Positions 6,835 through 14,416 of a DNA stretch of 64,000 nt are shown in pieces (the stretch's first letter is position 1; every line of letters starts with the position of its first letter). A program made the position numbers and the translations under genes. Source of the stretch: Nocardia jinanensis (GTDB taxonomy: Bacteria > Actinomycetota > Actinomycetes > Mycobacteriales > Mycobacteriaceae); NCBI RefSeq assembly GCF_014645735.1, contig NZ_BMMH01000009.1, forward strand, positions 1 to 64,000, in the 5' to 3' direction. The notes beneath the pieces were generated by a model. The model saw only the letters and a program-made list of their open reading frames with translations. It was not told the origin of the DNA and ran no database searches.

Positions 6835-8688
6835 ATGACGGTGCAGGCCGCGCCGCTGACGGCGGTGGAAACGGGGAATCGGCCCCCGCGCGCACAGCAG
6901 AAGGCGCAGAAGCAGCGGGAAGCGCAAGCGCGCAAGGAGATCCTGGCGCCGGTGAACGGTGCGCTCACGGCGGCGAGTCTTATCGTCGCGGTGGCCTCGG
7001 TCGCCAATGTCGTCCCGTTCGTGCTGATCGTGGAGGCCTGCCGGGAACTGCTGTCCGACCGGGCCGATAGCGATCGCGTCTGGGTGCTGCTGTGGTCGGC
7101 GGTGATCGTGCTGATCGTGCGCGGCGTGCTCCAGGCGGTCGCGCTGACCTGGTCGCATCATGTGGACGGTGGTTTCCAGCTGGCCGTGCGGCGCTCGCTG
7201 GCCGATAAACTCACCCGGGTCCCGCTGGGCTGGTTCGGCGAACGCACCTCGGGGGATGTGAAGAAGTACCTGCAGGACGATGTCGAGGCGCTGCACTACC
7301 TGGTGGCCCATGCCCGGCTGGACTTCGTCGGCGGCGTCGTGGTTCCGGTGGTGACCCTGGCCTATCTGTGCACCGTGGATTGGCGGCTCACGCTGGTACT
7401 GCTGATCCCGCTCCTGGCCTACGGGATCTCACTGAGCCGGATGATGGATCGGACCAGCCGGGACAGGCTCGCGGTGTACAACCGCTGGGAGCGCCGGGTA
7501 CAGGCGGCGACCATCGAGTTCGTGGACGGTATCCAGGTAGTGCGCGCCTTCGGCCAGGCCGGTAGGGCCCATCACGAGTTCCAGGCCGCGGTGGACGGGC
7601 AGACCACGGCGTTCACCCGCTGGAAGACTCCGATGATCCGGTTGCAGGCGATCGCCGATATCACGGTGGCCCCGGTCTTCGTAATGCTCGTGATCGTGGC
7701 CGCCGGACTGGGTGCCGTCGGACTGGACTGGGCGCAGCCGCTCGATCTGCTGCCCTTCCTACTGGTCGGGCTCGGTCTGGGCAGTTCGCTGCTCGGTCTG
7801 GGTTACGGCGGGGAGGCCTTGCGCGCGGCCGGTGCGGCCGCGGTGCGGTTGTACGACCTGCAGCAGACCCCCGAACTGCGATCGGGTGCGCCGGAGCCGG
7901 CGGGAGAGGAAGTCGGTGGTGAACCCGGTCTCGTCCGGTTCGAGGGTGTGTCCTTCGGATATCGCGACGATCACCAGGTGTTGCGCGATATCGACCTGGA
8001 GTTGCGGCCCGGCACGCTCACCGCGCTCGTGGGACCCAGCGGTTCGGGTAAATCCACGCTGGCCGAATTGCTGCCCCGCTTCTACGACGTCGGCGCCGGG
8101 CGGATCACCATCGGCGGTCGCGATATCCGCGATTTCGGTAGTGACGAGCTGTATCGGACGGTCGGATTCGTATTCCAGGATGTACGGCTGATCCGCGGGT
8201 CCATCCGGGACAACCTGCTGCTGGCCCGGCCCGATTCCGACGACGCGACCCTGCGGACCGCCACCCGCGCGGCGCAGATCCACGACCGCATCACCGCGCT
8301 GCCCCGCGGCTACGACTCCGAGATCGGCGTGGACGCGATCCTGTCCGGTGGTGAGGCGCAGCGGCTTTCGATCGCGCGAGCGCTGCTGGCCGATACCCCG
8401 CTACTCGTCCTGGACGAAGCGACGGCATTCGCCGATCCGGAATCGGAGGCCGCGGTACAGGACGCGCTGGCCCGGTTGGTGGCCGGGCGCACCGTACTGG
8501 TGATCGCGCACCGGTTGCACACCATCACCGGGGTCGATCGGATCCTGGTGCTGGACAACGGTGTCCTGGTGGAACAGGGCACCCACGAGCAGTTGAAGAC
8601 CGCGGGGGGCACGTATCAGCGGTTGTGGGAGATCAACGAGGCCGCTGTGGGCGCGGTCGCGACGGCGGACAGCGGGGATATCCGATGA
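6835..8688 (+). CDS. irtA: ABC importer half-transporter for ferric siderophore (IrtA-like, without SIP domain)
   Basis: This protein of about 617 residues is a type IV ABC half-transporter. Six membrane segments lie in residues 35-320. The nucleotide-binding domain has Walker A GPSGSGKST near residue 400, the signature LSGGEAQRLS near 502 and Walker B LLVLDEATAFAD. With the next gene it should form the IrtAB-type heterodimer that brings ferric mycobactin-like siderophore across the inner membrane. The ATG at 6835 follows AAAGGCGAGG; an in-frame GTG at 6790 would add 15 residues. The siderophore-interaction domain fused to mycobacterial IrtA is absent and is encoded by the divergent gene instead. 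Two IdeR boxes lie upstream. Confidence 0.88.
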   Translation: MTVQAAPLTAVETGNRPPRAQQKAQKQREAQARKEILAPVNGALTAASLIVAVASVANVVPFVLIVEACRELLSDRADSDRVWVLLWSAVIVLIVRGVLQAVALTWSHHVDGGFQLAVRRSLADKLTRVPLGWFGERTSGDVKKYLQDDVEALHYLVAHARLDFVGGVVVPVVTLAYLCTVDWRLTLVLLIPLLAYGISLSRMMDRTSRDRLAVYNRWERRVQAATIEFVDGIQVVRAFGQAGRAHHEFQAAVDGQTTAFTRWKTPMIRLQAIADITVAPVFVMLVIVAAGLGAVGLDWAQPLDLLPFLLVGLGLGSSLLGLGYGGEALRAAGAAAVRLYDLQQTPELRSGAPEPAGEEVGGEPGLVRFEGVSFGYRDDHQVLRDIDLELRPGTLTALVGPSGSGKSTLAELLPRFYDVGAGRITIGGRDIRDFGSDELYRTVGFVFQDVRLIRGSIRDNLLLARPDSDDATLRTATRAAQIHDRITALPRGYDSEIGVDAILSGGEAQRLSIARALLADTPLLVLDEATAFADPESEAAVQDALARLVAGRTVLVIAHRLHTITGVDRILVLDNGVLVEQGTHEQLKTAGGTYQRLWEINEAAVGAVATADSGDIR

Positions 8689-10421
8689 TCGAGAAGTTGC
8701 TCGCGCTGGTTCCCGCCGAGTTCTCCCCGCTCACTCCGAAACTGTTCGCCGCGATTCTCGCTCAGGCGCTGTGCCAGGCATTGGCGTATCTGCTGCTGGT
8801 ACCGGTGTTGGAGGCGCTGTTCGGTGACGATCTGCCGCGCGCGTGGTTCTGGGCACTGCTGATGCTGCTCGCGGTGGGCGCGGTGGCCGTATCCGGTTAT
8901 CTGCAGACGATTTTCGGTCTGCGGATCGCGGTGGGTATGCAGCGCGGTCTGCAGACCCGGATCGGCGACCATCTCAACGCGCTCCCGCTGGGCTGGTTCG
9001 AAACCCACAGCGCCGGAACACTGTCGCGGTTGACGGTCGAGAACGTACGCGAGATCCAGCAGGCGCTGGCCTATCTGATGGCCAAGGTGCTCAACAGTGT
9101 TGTGGTGCCGCTGGGGGTCGCGGTGGGGATGCTGTTCGTGGACTGGCGGATCTCACTGGCCATGCTGCTGTCCGCCCCGGTCCTGCTCTCGGTGAACAAT
9201 CTCGCCGCGCGGTCGTATGCGGCCGCTGACGCGCGTGCGCATACCGCCGCGGCCGAGGCGGATGCCCGGGTGGTGGAATTCGCGCAGGCCCAGCCGGTGC
9301 TGCGCTCGCTGGGCGCGGTCGGCGCGGGTAACCGGGCCCTCGATTCCGCACTGGCCGAGCAGAAGTCGGCCTCGACCCGGGTGCTGTTCGCATCGGTTCC
9401 CGGACTCATGGTCTTCTCGCTCTGTGTCCAGGCGGTATTCCTGGTCCTCGCCTACATCGTGGTGAACCGGGTGACCGGTGGTTCCATCTCGGTGCCCGCG
9501 GCGATCGCGCTCATCGCGGTCAGCGCGCGGTTCATCGAACCGCTCAACCTGGCGGCGCAGCTGGGCAACGGACTGCGCGGCGCCGCGGCCGCGGTCGATC
9601 GGCTGACCGAACTGCTGAACGAGCCGACGCTGCCGGAGGCGACCGAACCGGTCACGCCCGGGGTGCCGGGTGTGGAGTTCGACGAGGTCGGCTTCTCCTA
9701 CCGGACCGGCGAGCAGGTGCTGTCCGGACTCACCTTCAGTGTGGCGCCGGGAACCACCACGGCGGTGGTCGGTCCGAGCGGTGCCGGAAAGACCACCCTG
9801 CTGCGGCTGGCGGCGCGTTTCCACGATGTGGACTCCGGCCGGGTGACCGTGGCCGGGCACGATGTGCGCGATCAGCCGTCGGAAACTCTGCTGAACCAGG
9901 TGTCGCCGGTATTCCAGAACGTCTATCTGTTCAACCGGTCGGTGGCCGAGAACATCCGGATCGGGCGGCTCGACGCCACCGACGAGGAAGTGCGCCGGGC
10001 GGCCGAGGCGGCGCGGGTGGACGAGATCGCGCAGCGGTTGCCCGAGGGGTACGACTCCGTGGTGGGTGAGGGCGGATCGCTGCTGTCCGGTGGTGAACGG
10101 CAACGGGTTTCGATCGCCCGGGCGCTGCTCAAGGACGCGCCGATCGTGCTGCTGGACGAGGCGACCAGCGCGCTGGATCCGCACAGCGAAGCGTCGGTGG
10201 TACGCGGGATCCACGAGCTCACCCGGGGAAAGACGGTGATGGTGGTGGCGCACCGGCCGGCCACCATCGCGCATGCCGATCAGATCCTGTTCCTCGACGG
10301 TGGCCGGATCGTGGAACGCGGGACCCATGCCGAACTGCTGAAGCTCGGCGGGCGTTACGCGGACTTCTGGAACGAGCGGTCCCGGGCCGGCGGCTGGCGA
10401 TTGGAACAGACTGTCGGATAG
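8685..10421 (+). CDS. irtB: ABC importer half-transporter for ferric siderophore (IrtB-like)
   Basis: This protein of about 578 residues has six membrane segments (residues 15-300) and a nucleotide-binding domain with Walker A GPSGAGKTT near 363, signature LSGGERQRVS near 467 and Walker B IVLLDEATSALDP. It should pair with the upstream half-transporter. The ATG overlaps the previous TGA (ATGA), so expression is coupled and stoichiometric. Length and layout match IrtB of mycobacteria. Most generic half-transporters of this fold are exporters, so the import role rests on the neighbouring siderophore genes and IdeR boxes. Confidence 0.87.
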   Translation: MIEKLLALVPAEFSPLTPKLFAAILAQALCQALAYLLLVPVLEALFGDDLPRAWFWALLMLLAVGAVAVSGYLQTIFGLRIAVGMQRGLQTRIGDHLNALPLGWFETHSAGTLSRLTVENVREIQQALAYLMAKVLNSVVVPLGVAVGMLFVDWRISLAMLLSAPVLLSVNNLAARSYAAADARAHTAAAEADARVVEFAQAQPVLRSLGAVGAGNRALDSALAEQKSASTRVLFASVPGLMVFSLCVQAVFLVLAYIVVNRVTGGSISVPAAIALIAVSARFIEPLNLAAQLGNGLRGAAAAVDRLTELLNEPTLPEATEPVTPGVPGVEFDEVGFSYRTGEQVLSGLTFSVAPGTTTAVVGPSGAGKTTLLRLAARFHDVDSGRVTVAGHDVRDQPSETLLNQVSPVFQNVYLFNRSVAENIRIGRLDATDEEVRRAAEAARVDEIAQRLPEGYDSVVGEGGSLLSGGERQRVSIARALLKDAPIVLLDEATSALDPHSEASVVRGIHELTRGKTVMVVAHRPATIAHADQILFLDGGRIVERGTHAELLKLGGRYADFWNERSRAGGWRLEQTVG

Positions 10422-10492
10422 TCCATTCCGGAATCGTGAGGTGGGAGCGGGTGAGGTGGGCGTGTCCCCGGCGACCCGCTCGGACGGGTGTG

Positions 10493-10511
10493 TTAGCTTA
10501 GCCTAAGCAAG
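10493..10511. promoter_or_regulatory. IdeR (iron) box, distal copy upstream of the adenylation-like gene
   Basis: Matches 14 of 19 consensus positions; the sequence begins TTAGCTTAGCCTAAGC. It is one of two boxes in the 265-bp spacer after the importer genes. Confidence 0.7.
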
Positions 10512-10560
10512 TCTTTCGAATCATGCGGTGCGCGGTCTGGAGAATCGCACTCTCGCAATG

Positions 10561-10579
10561 TAAGGTGAGCCTAAGCTCA
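10561..10579. promoter_or_regulatory. IdeR (iron) box, proximal copy upstream of the adenylation-like gene
   Basis: Matches 14 of 19 consensus positions (core AAGGTGAGCCTAAGC). It lies 107 bases before the start codon. Confidence 0.7.
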
Positions 10580-10686
10580 GGCGTGATAGTGGTTCGGCGG
10601 TGGCCGTACCGAGCAGTGCAGGAGGTCCGGTGGTCGATCCGTTCGGGGTCCCCGCCGCCTCCGCTGCCCGTATCAGGAGGTGACTG

Positions 10687-11739
10687 ATGACCGTCGTCGA
10701 CGATATCAGGAGTGTCGAACCGCTGGTCGTGCCCGGCCTGACCACGGTCGAGCGCGAGCGGATCCTGGGGGAGTGGGCCACGGGGGTCGAACCCTATGAT
10801 GTGTCCGCCCTGGTCACCGTGATCCGGCACGGCCATATGGTCCCCGCGACCCGATCGGCCGCGCGCTGCGCCGATGAGCAGCTCACCTACGGCGATCTCT
10901 TCGACGGTCTCGACCGCTTCCGGGGCGTGCACCGTTCGTCCGCCGTCCCCACCGCGACCGGCGTCGCCGCCCTGCTGGCCGAGTTCATCACCGCCGCACG
11001 GGTCGGCGTCGGTCGCTTCGGCCGCGACGGCCTGCTGCTGGGTGCCGACGCCCTCGCGGTCGCCGTCGCCGATCGCCGCTGTGTCGCCGCCGACCGCCGC
11101 CTGCGCCGGTACGATCCGGCGGCCCGGCCCGCGGATGTGCGGCTGCTCGCGCTGCCGTGGGGCGATCCGCAGAACGCCGTGGACCTGCTTGCGGCGTGGT
11201 CGGCCGGAGCGTCTGTGGTGGTGCCGACCGAGCTCCAGCGCCGGGATCCGGCGCTGCTGGCCGGACTGATCGAAACCTACGGGGTGACCCAGGTCGTCGC
11301 GGACGCCGAACTGCCGGTACTGCTGATGGCGGAGGGGGTCGACCAGCTACCGACAGTGGCCCGCTGGGACCTCGTCGGAACCTATGGCGGCTCGGCGCTC
11401 GGCGAGGCCGTGCGCTGCCTGTCGCCGGACGCGGTGGCGACTGTCGCGTTCCATTCGACCGCGTATCTCGGGGCTGTCGCCCGCGGTCCGCTCGCGCCGA
11501 CCGGCTGGACCAGGCCGGTGCCGGGGGCGAAGGTTCTGCTGCTCGACGAGGGCCGGCTTGTTCCACCCGGAGTGGTGGGCGATGTCCATGTGGGCGGGCG
11601 TGCTCTCGCGGCGGAACTGGCCGGCGGGTGTGACCGGGAATGCTTCGTGAACGATCCTTATGAGCCCGGCGCCCGGCTGTTCCGGACGTCGCACCGCGGA
11701 TGGTGGACTCCGGAAGGCCGGTTGATCATCGAATCGTGA
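10687..11739 (+). CDS. Degenerate, internally deleted NRPS adenylation-domain-like protein
   Basis: This 350-residue protein reads like an A domain with its catalytic core removed. The start resembles an inter-domain linker and A1 region (TTVERERILGEW, DEQLTYGDLFDGLDRF). The middle resembles the A4/A5 region (AVDLLAAWSAGASVVVPTEL). The end resembles A6-A8 (VPPGVVGDVHVGGRAL, FVNDPYEPGARLFRT, GWWTPEGRLII). The ATP-binding TSGSTGxPKG loop, the YGPTE motif and the catalytic C-terminal Lys are all missing, so it should not activate an amino acid. It nevertheless has a strong AGGAGG ribosome site and two IdeR boxes, which suggests retention. A role as a structural or regulatory NRPS partner is possible; simple decay is the alternative. 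Confidence 0.75.
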   Translation: MTVVDDIRSVEPLVVPGLTTVERERILGEWATGVEPYDVSALVTVIRHGHMVPATRSAARCADEQLTYGDLFDGLDRFRGVHRSSAVPTATGVAALLAEFITAARVGVGRFGRDGLLLGADALAVAVADRRCVAADRRLRRYDPAARPADVRLLALPWGDPQNAVDLLAAWSAGASVVVPTELQRRDPALLAGLIETYGVTQVVADAELPVLLMAEGVDQLPTVARWDLVGTYGGSALGEAVRCLSPDAVATVAFHSTAYLGAVARGPLAPTGWTRPVPGAKVLLLDEGRLVPPGVVGDVHVGGRALAAELAGGCDRECFVNDPYEPGARLFRTSHRGWWTPEGRLIIES

Positions 11740-11923
11740 GGGGCGGCCGGTCGGGCGGCATGGCAACTCGGGGGATAAAGGATACGGCTTCGTCGCGGGT
11801 TCGCCCGTGGCGGAGCCGTCGGCTTATCCGGCGATCGCCGCGTGCCCTGCGCCTGTGGGTATCCGGACCTGTGGTTTCTCGAATTCCTGGACTTTGACAG
11901 CCGTTTCGCGCACCGACCTCATG

Positions 11924-11942
11924 TAAGGTAAGCCTATGCGAA
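11924..11942. promoter_or_regulatory. IdeR (iron) box upstream of the lysine N-hydroxylase
   Basis: Matches 13 of 19 consensus positions (core AAGGTAAGCCTA). A TTGACA (11894-11899) lies 24 bases upstream and could be the -35 element of the repressed promoter. Confidence 0.65.
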
Positions 11943-12034
11943 GTCGGGTGGATCGGATCGCGCCATCGCGCGATCGCCACCACGCCAGATGAGGCGCGAC
12001 GCCGACGAGGCTGTCGGGAAAGTTGGGAGAACCA

Positions 12035-13324
12035 GTGGACAGACTTCTGGTCGTCGGTGCGGGTCCGAAAGCGATGGCGGTAGCGGCCAAAGCGTATGTG
12101 CTGCGGGAGCTGGGACTGCCCGCGCCGCGGGTCACTGTCGTGGAACCGAATGCGGTGGGCGGGAACTGGCTGGCCGCGGGTGGATGGACCGACGGCAGGC
12201 ACCGCCTGGGTACGAGTCCGGAGAAGGATATCGGTTTTCCCTACCACTCGACCTGGGCGCGCGGGCACAACCACGCGGTCAACGAGGCCATGATGGCGTT
12301 CGGGTGGACGGCTTTCCTGGTCGAGCGCGGTACCTACGCCGAATGGGTGGACCGGGGCCGGCCGAGCCCCGAACACAATCTGTGGGCGAAGTACCTGCAG
12401 TGGGTCGCGCGCCGATCCGGAGTCGAGATCCTGCGTGGCAGTGTGCGGACCATCCGCGCGGAAGGCGCGGGCTGGCGGGTCACGGTGGCCGACGCCGAGG
12501 GCGGCACCGTCGAGACCGAGGCCGACCGGCTGATGATCACCGGTCCCGGCGACAGCCGCCGCGCGCTCGCCCAGCATCCGAAAGTACTCAGTATCGCTGA
12601 CTTCTGGGATCTGGCCGGGCGGCGGCAATTGCCGGTGTCCTCGCGGGCCGCGGTGATCGGCGGGGGTGAGACCGCGGGTTCGGCCATGGACGAACTGGTT
12701 CGTCACGATGTGCTGACCGTATCGGTGATCTCGCCCGGAGCCACGATCTATACCCGCGGCGAGAGTTATTTCGAGAATTCGCTGTTCAGCGATCCCGCGA
12801 AATGGCGGGCGCTGAGTATCGCCGAACGCCGGGATGTGGTGCGGCGTACCGACCGCGGCGTGTTCTCGGTGCGCGTACAGGAAACCCTGCTCGCGGACAA
12901 CCGGGTACACCATCTACAGGGTCGCGTGGTGCGGGTGGCCGATCAGGGCGACGGTGTCGCGCTGACCCTGCGCAACGAATCGCGGCCCGACCAGATGCAC
13001 GCCTTCGATCTGGTCGTGGACGCGACGGGCGGGCAACCGCTGTGGTTCCTGGACCTTTTCGACGAAGAGGCCGCTGATCTGTTCGAACTGGCCGTCGGCG
13101 GCCCGCTCACTCAGGCCCGGATCGAGGCGGCGATCGACCACGATCTGGCGGTGGACGGGCTGCCCGCGAAGTTGTATCTGCCGAACCTCGCCGGGCTGGC
13201 ACAGGGGCCCGGGTTCCCGAATCTGAGCTGTCTGGGCGAACTCTCGGACCGGATCCTGGCGCATTCGCCGGCGGAGACGGTGGCCGCGGGCGTATCGGCC
13301 GCGCGGGCCGGGAGTCCGGCCTGA
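12035..13324 (+). CDS. mbtG: L-lysine N6-monooxygenase (MbtG/NbtG type)
   Basis: This protein of about 429 residues matches MbtG in length and order of motifs. The FAD site is LLVVGAGPKAMA at the N-terminus. Substrate and flavin contacts include VVEPNAVGGNW, and the NADPH site is AAVIGGGETAGSAMDEL near residue 207. A C-terminal DATGGQPLW block follows. It should hydroxylate the epsilon-amino group of lysine, or a lysyl residue on the assembly line, to make the iron-binding hydroxamate. The GTG at 12035 is chosen for its GGGAGAA ribosome site; an in-frame TTG lies 12 bases upstream. It is transcribed alone from its own IdeR-box promoter, just ahead of the formyltransferase. Confidence 0.9.
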   Translation: MDRLLVVGAGPKAMAVAAKAYVLRELGLPAPRVTVVEPNAVGGNWLAAGGWTDGRHRLGTSPEKDIGFPYHSTWARGHNHAVNEAMMAFGWTAFLVERGTYAEWVDRGRPSPEHNLWAKYLQWVARRSGVEILRGSVRTIRAEGAGWRVTVADAEGGTVETEADRLMITGPGDSRRALAQHPKVLSIADFWDLAGRRQLPVSSRAAVIGGGETAGSAMDELVRHDVLTVSVISPGATIYTRGESYFENSLFSDPAKWRALSIAERRDVVRRTDRGVFSVRVQETLLADNRVHHLQGRVVRVADQGDGVALTLRNESRPDQMHAFDLVVDATGGQPLWFLDLFDEEAADLFELAVGGPLTQARIEAAIDHDLAVDGLPAKLYLPNLAGLAQGPGFPNLSCLGELSDRILAHSPAETVAAGVSAARAGSPA

Positions 13325-13348
13325 TACCCATCCGACGGGTATCTGAAA

Positions 13349-13367
13349 CTAGGCTAGGCTTGCCTTA
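13349..13367. promoter_or_regulatory. IdeR (iron) box upstream of the formyltransferase-NRPS unit
   Basis: Matches 14 of 19 consensus positions (TAGGCTAGGCTTGCCTTA core). It is 33 bases upstream of the start codon and probably controls both the formyltransferase and the NRPS behind it. Confidence 0.75.
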
Positions 13368-13400
13368 CTTTTATCGGCTATATGAGGATGAGGTTGGTTC

Positions 13401-14342
13401 ATGCGTATCGTCTCGTTCGGGTTCCAGACCTGGGGGCGAAAGACTCTGCAGGCGCTGATCGACTCCGAGCACGAGGTCGTGCTCGCGGTCACCCACCCCG
13501 CCAGTGAAGACTCCTACAAGGGGATCTGGTCGGATTCGGTGGAAGAGCTCGCCCGCGAACACGGAATCCCCGTACACCTGACCGAACGGGCCGACGCCGA
13601 GACCATCGACCTGGTCAAAAGCGCGGAGCCCGACGTAATCGTGGTGAACAGCTGGTACACCTGGATGCCGTCGGAGCTGTACAACATGCCCACCCACGGC
13701 ACCCTCAACCTGCACGATTCGCTGCTGCCGAAGTTCACCGGATTCTCACCGGTGCTGTGGGCGCTGATCAGCGGCGCCGCCGAGTTCGGCCTGACGGTGC
13801 ACCGGATGGACGAACAACTCGACACCGGCGATATCCTCGTGCAGCATTCGCTGCCGATCGAACCGCGGGCCACCGGGACCGAATTGGTGCTCGCGGGAAT
13901 GGAACTCATCCCCGGCGCGGTCCACGAGGCACTCGAGGCGCTCGCCTCCGGCACCGCGCAGTGGCGGCCGCAGGACAAGGCCGCCCGCACCTACTTCCAC
14001 AAACGCTCCGACCGGGACAGCCGTATCGACTGGAACTGGTCCGCGACTGATCTGGAACGATTCGTCCGGGCCCTGTCGGCGCCGTACCCGCGGGCCTTCA
14101 GCCACTACCGGGGCGAGCGGATCGAGGTGCTGGAGGCCGCTGTTTCCGCGGCCCGCTACGGCGGTACCCCGGGCCGGGTCATCGTGCAGGAGGACGGCGG
14201 TGTCGTGGTATCGGGGCCCGATGCCCATCGTGGTGCCAACCACGGCCTGCTGATCACCCGGATCCGCACCGCGGACGGAACCGAGCACTCCGGCGCCGAA
14301 TTCTTCCGGCGCGGCGGATATCTGACCGGCACACCGGAATGA
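13401..14342 (+). CDS. Hydroxamate formyltransferase (Fmt-like, N-hydroxylysine)
   Basis: This 313-residue protein has the formyltransferase fold. The N10-formyltetrahydrofolate catalytic triad is intact: N103 and H105 in LNLHDSLLP, and D141 in LDTGDI. Spacing matches Fmt and GART enzymes. A C-terminal Fmt-like domain (residues 205-305) follows. Because it lies between a lysine N6-hydroxylase and an NRPS under an IdeR box, it is most likely a siderophore enzyme that formylates N6-hydroxylysine, giving the formyl hydroxamate known from brasilibactin, formobactin and amamistatin. It is not likely to be the housekeeping methionyl-tRNA formyltransferase, which would sit by def or rsmB. Confidence 0.85.
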   Translation: MRIVSFGFQTWGRKTLQALIDSEHEVVLAVTHPASEDSYKGIWSDSVEELAREHGIPVHLTERADAETIDLVKSAEPDVIVVNSWYTWMPSELYNMPTHGTLNLHDSLLPKFTGFSPVLWALISGAAEFGLTVHRMDEQLDTGDILVQHSLPIEPRATGTELVLAGMELIPGAVHEALEALASGTAQWRPQDKAARTYFHKRSDRDSRIDWNWSATDLERFVRALSAPYPRAFSHYRGERIEVLEAAVSAARYGGTPGRVIVQEDGGVVVSGPDAHRGANHGLLITRIRTADGTEHSGAEFFRRGGYLTGTPE

Positions 14343-14416
14343 CCCACTCCGGCCGGCGCGCTCGCGCCGGCCGGAAGTCGCATCGAAGCGAACCAGTTCA
14401 AGGGCCGAAGGGAATC

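Noticed and set aside
9153..10328. Open reading frame of 391 codons on the minus strand
   Set aside because: It is antisense to the IrtB-like gene, whose Walker and signature motifs are intact; no own ribosome site or motif.
13401..14342. Housekeeping methionyl-tRNA formyltransferase
   Set aside because: Iron box, adjacent lysine hydroxylase and NRPS make a siderophore role far more likely; def and rsmB are absent.
14339..14416. Upstream extension of the C-A-T-C NRPS
   Set aside because: It has no ribosome site and overlaps the formyltransferase stop; the ATG at 14417 has the better start.
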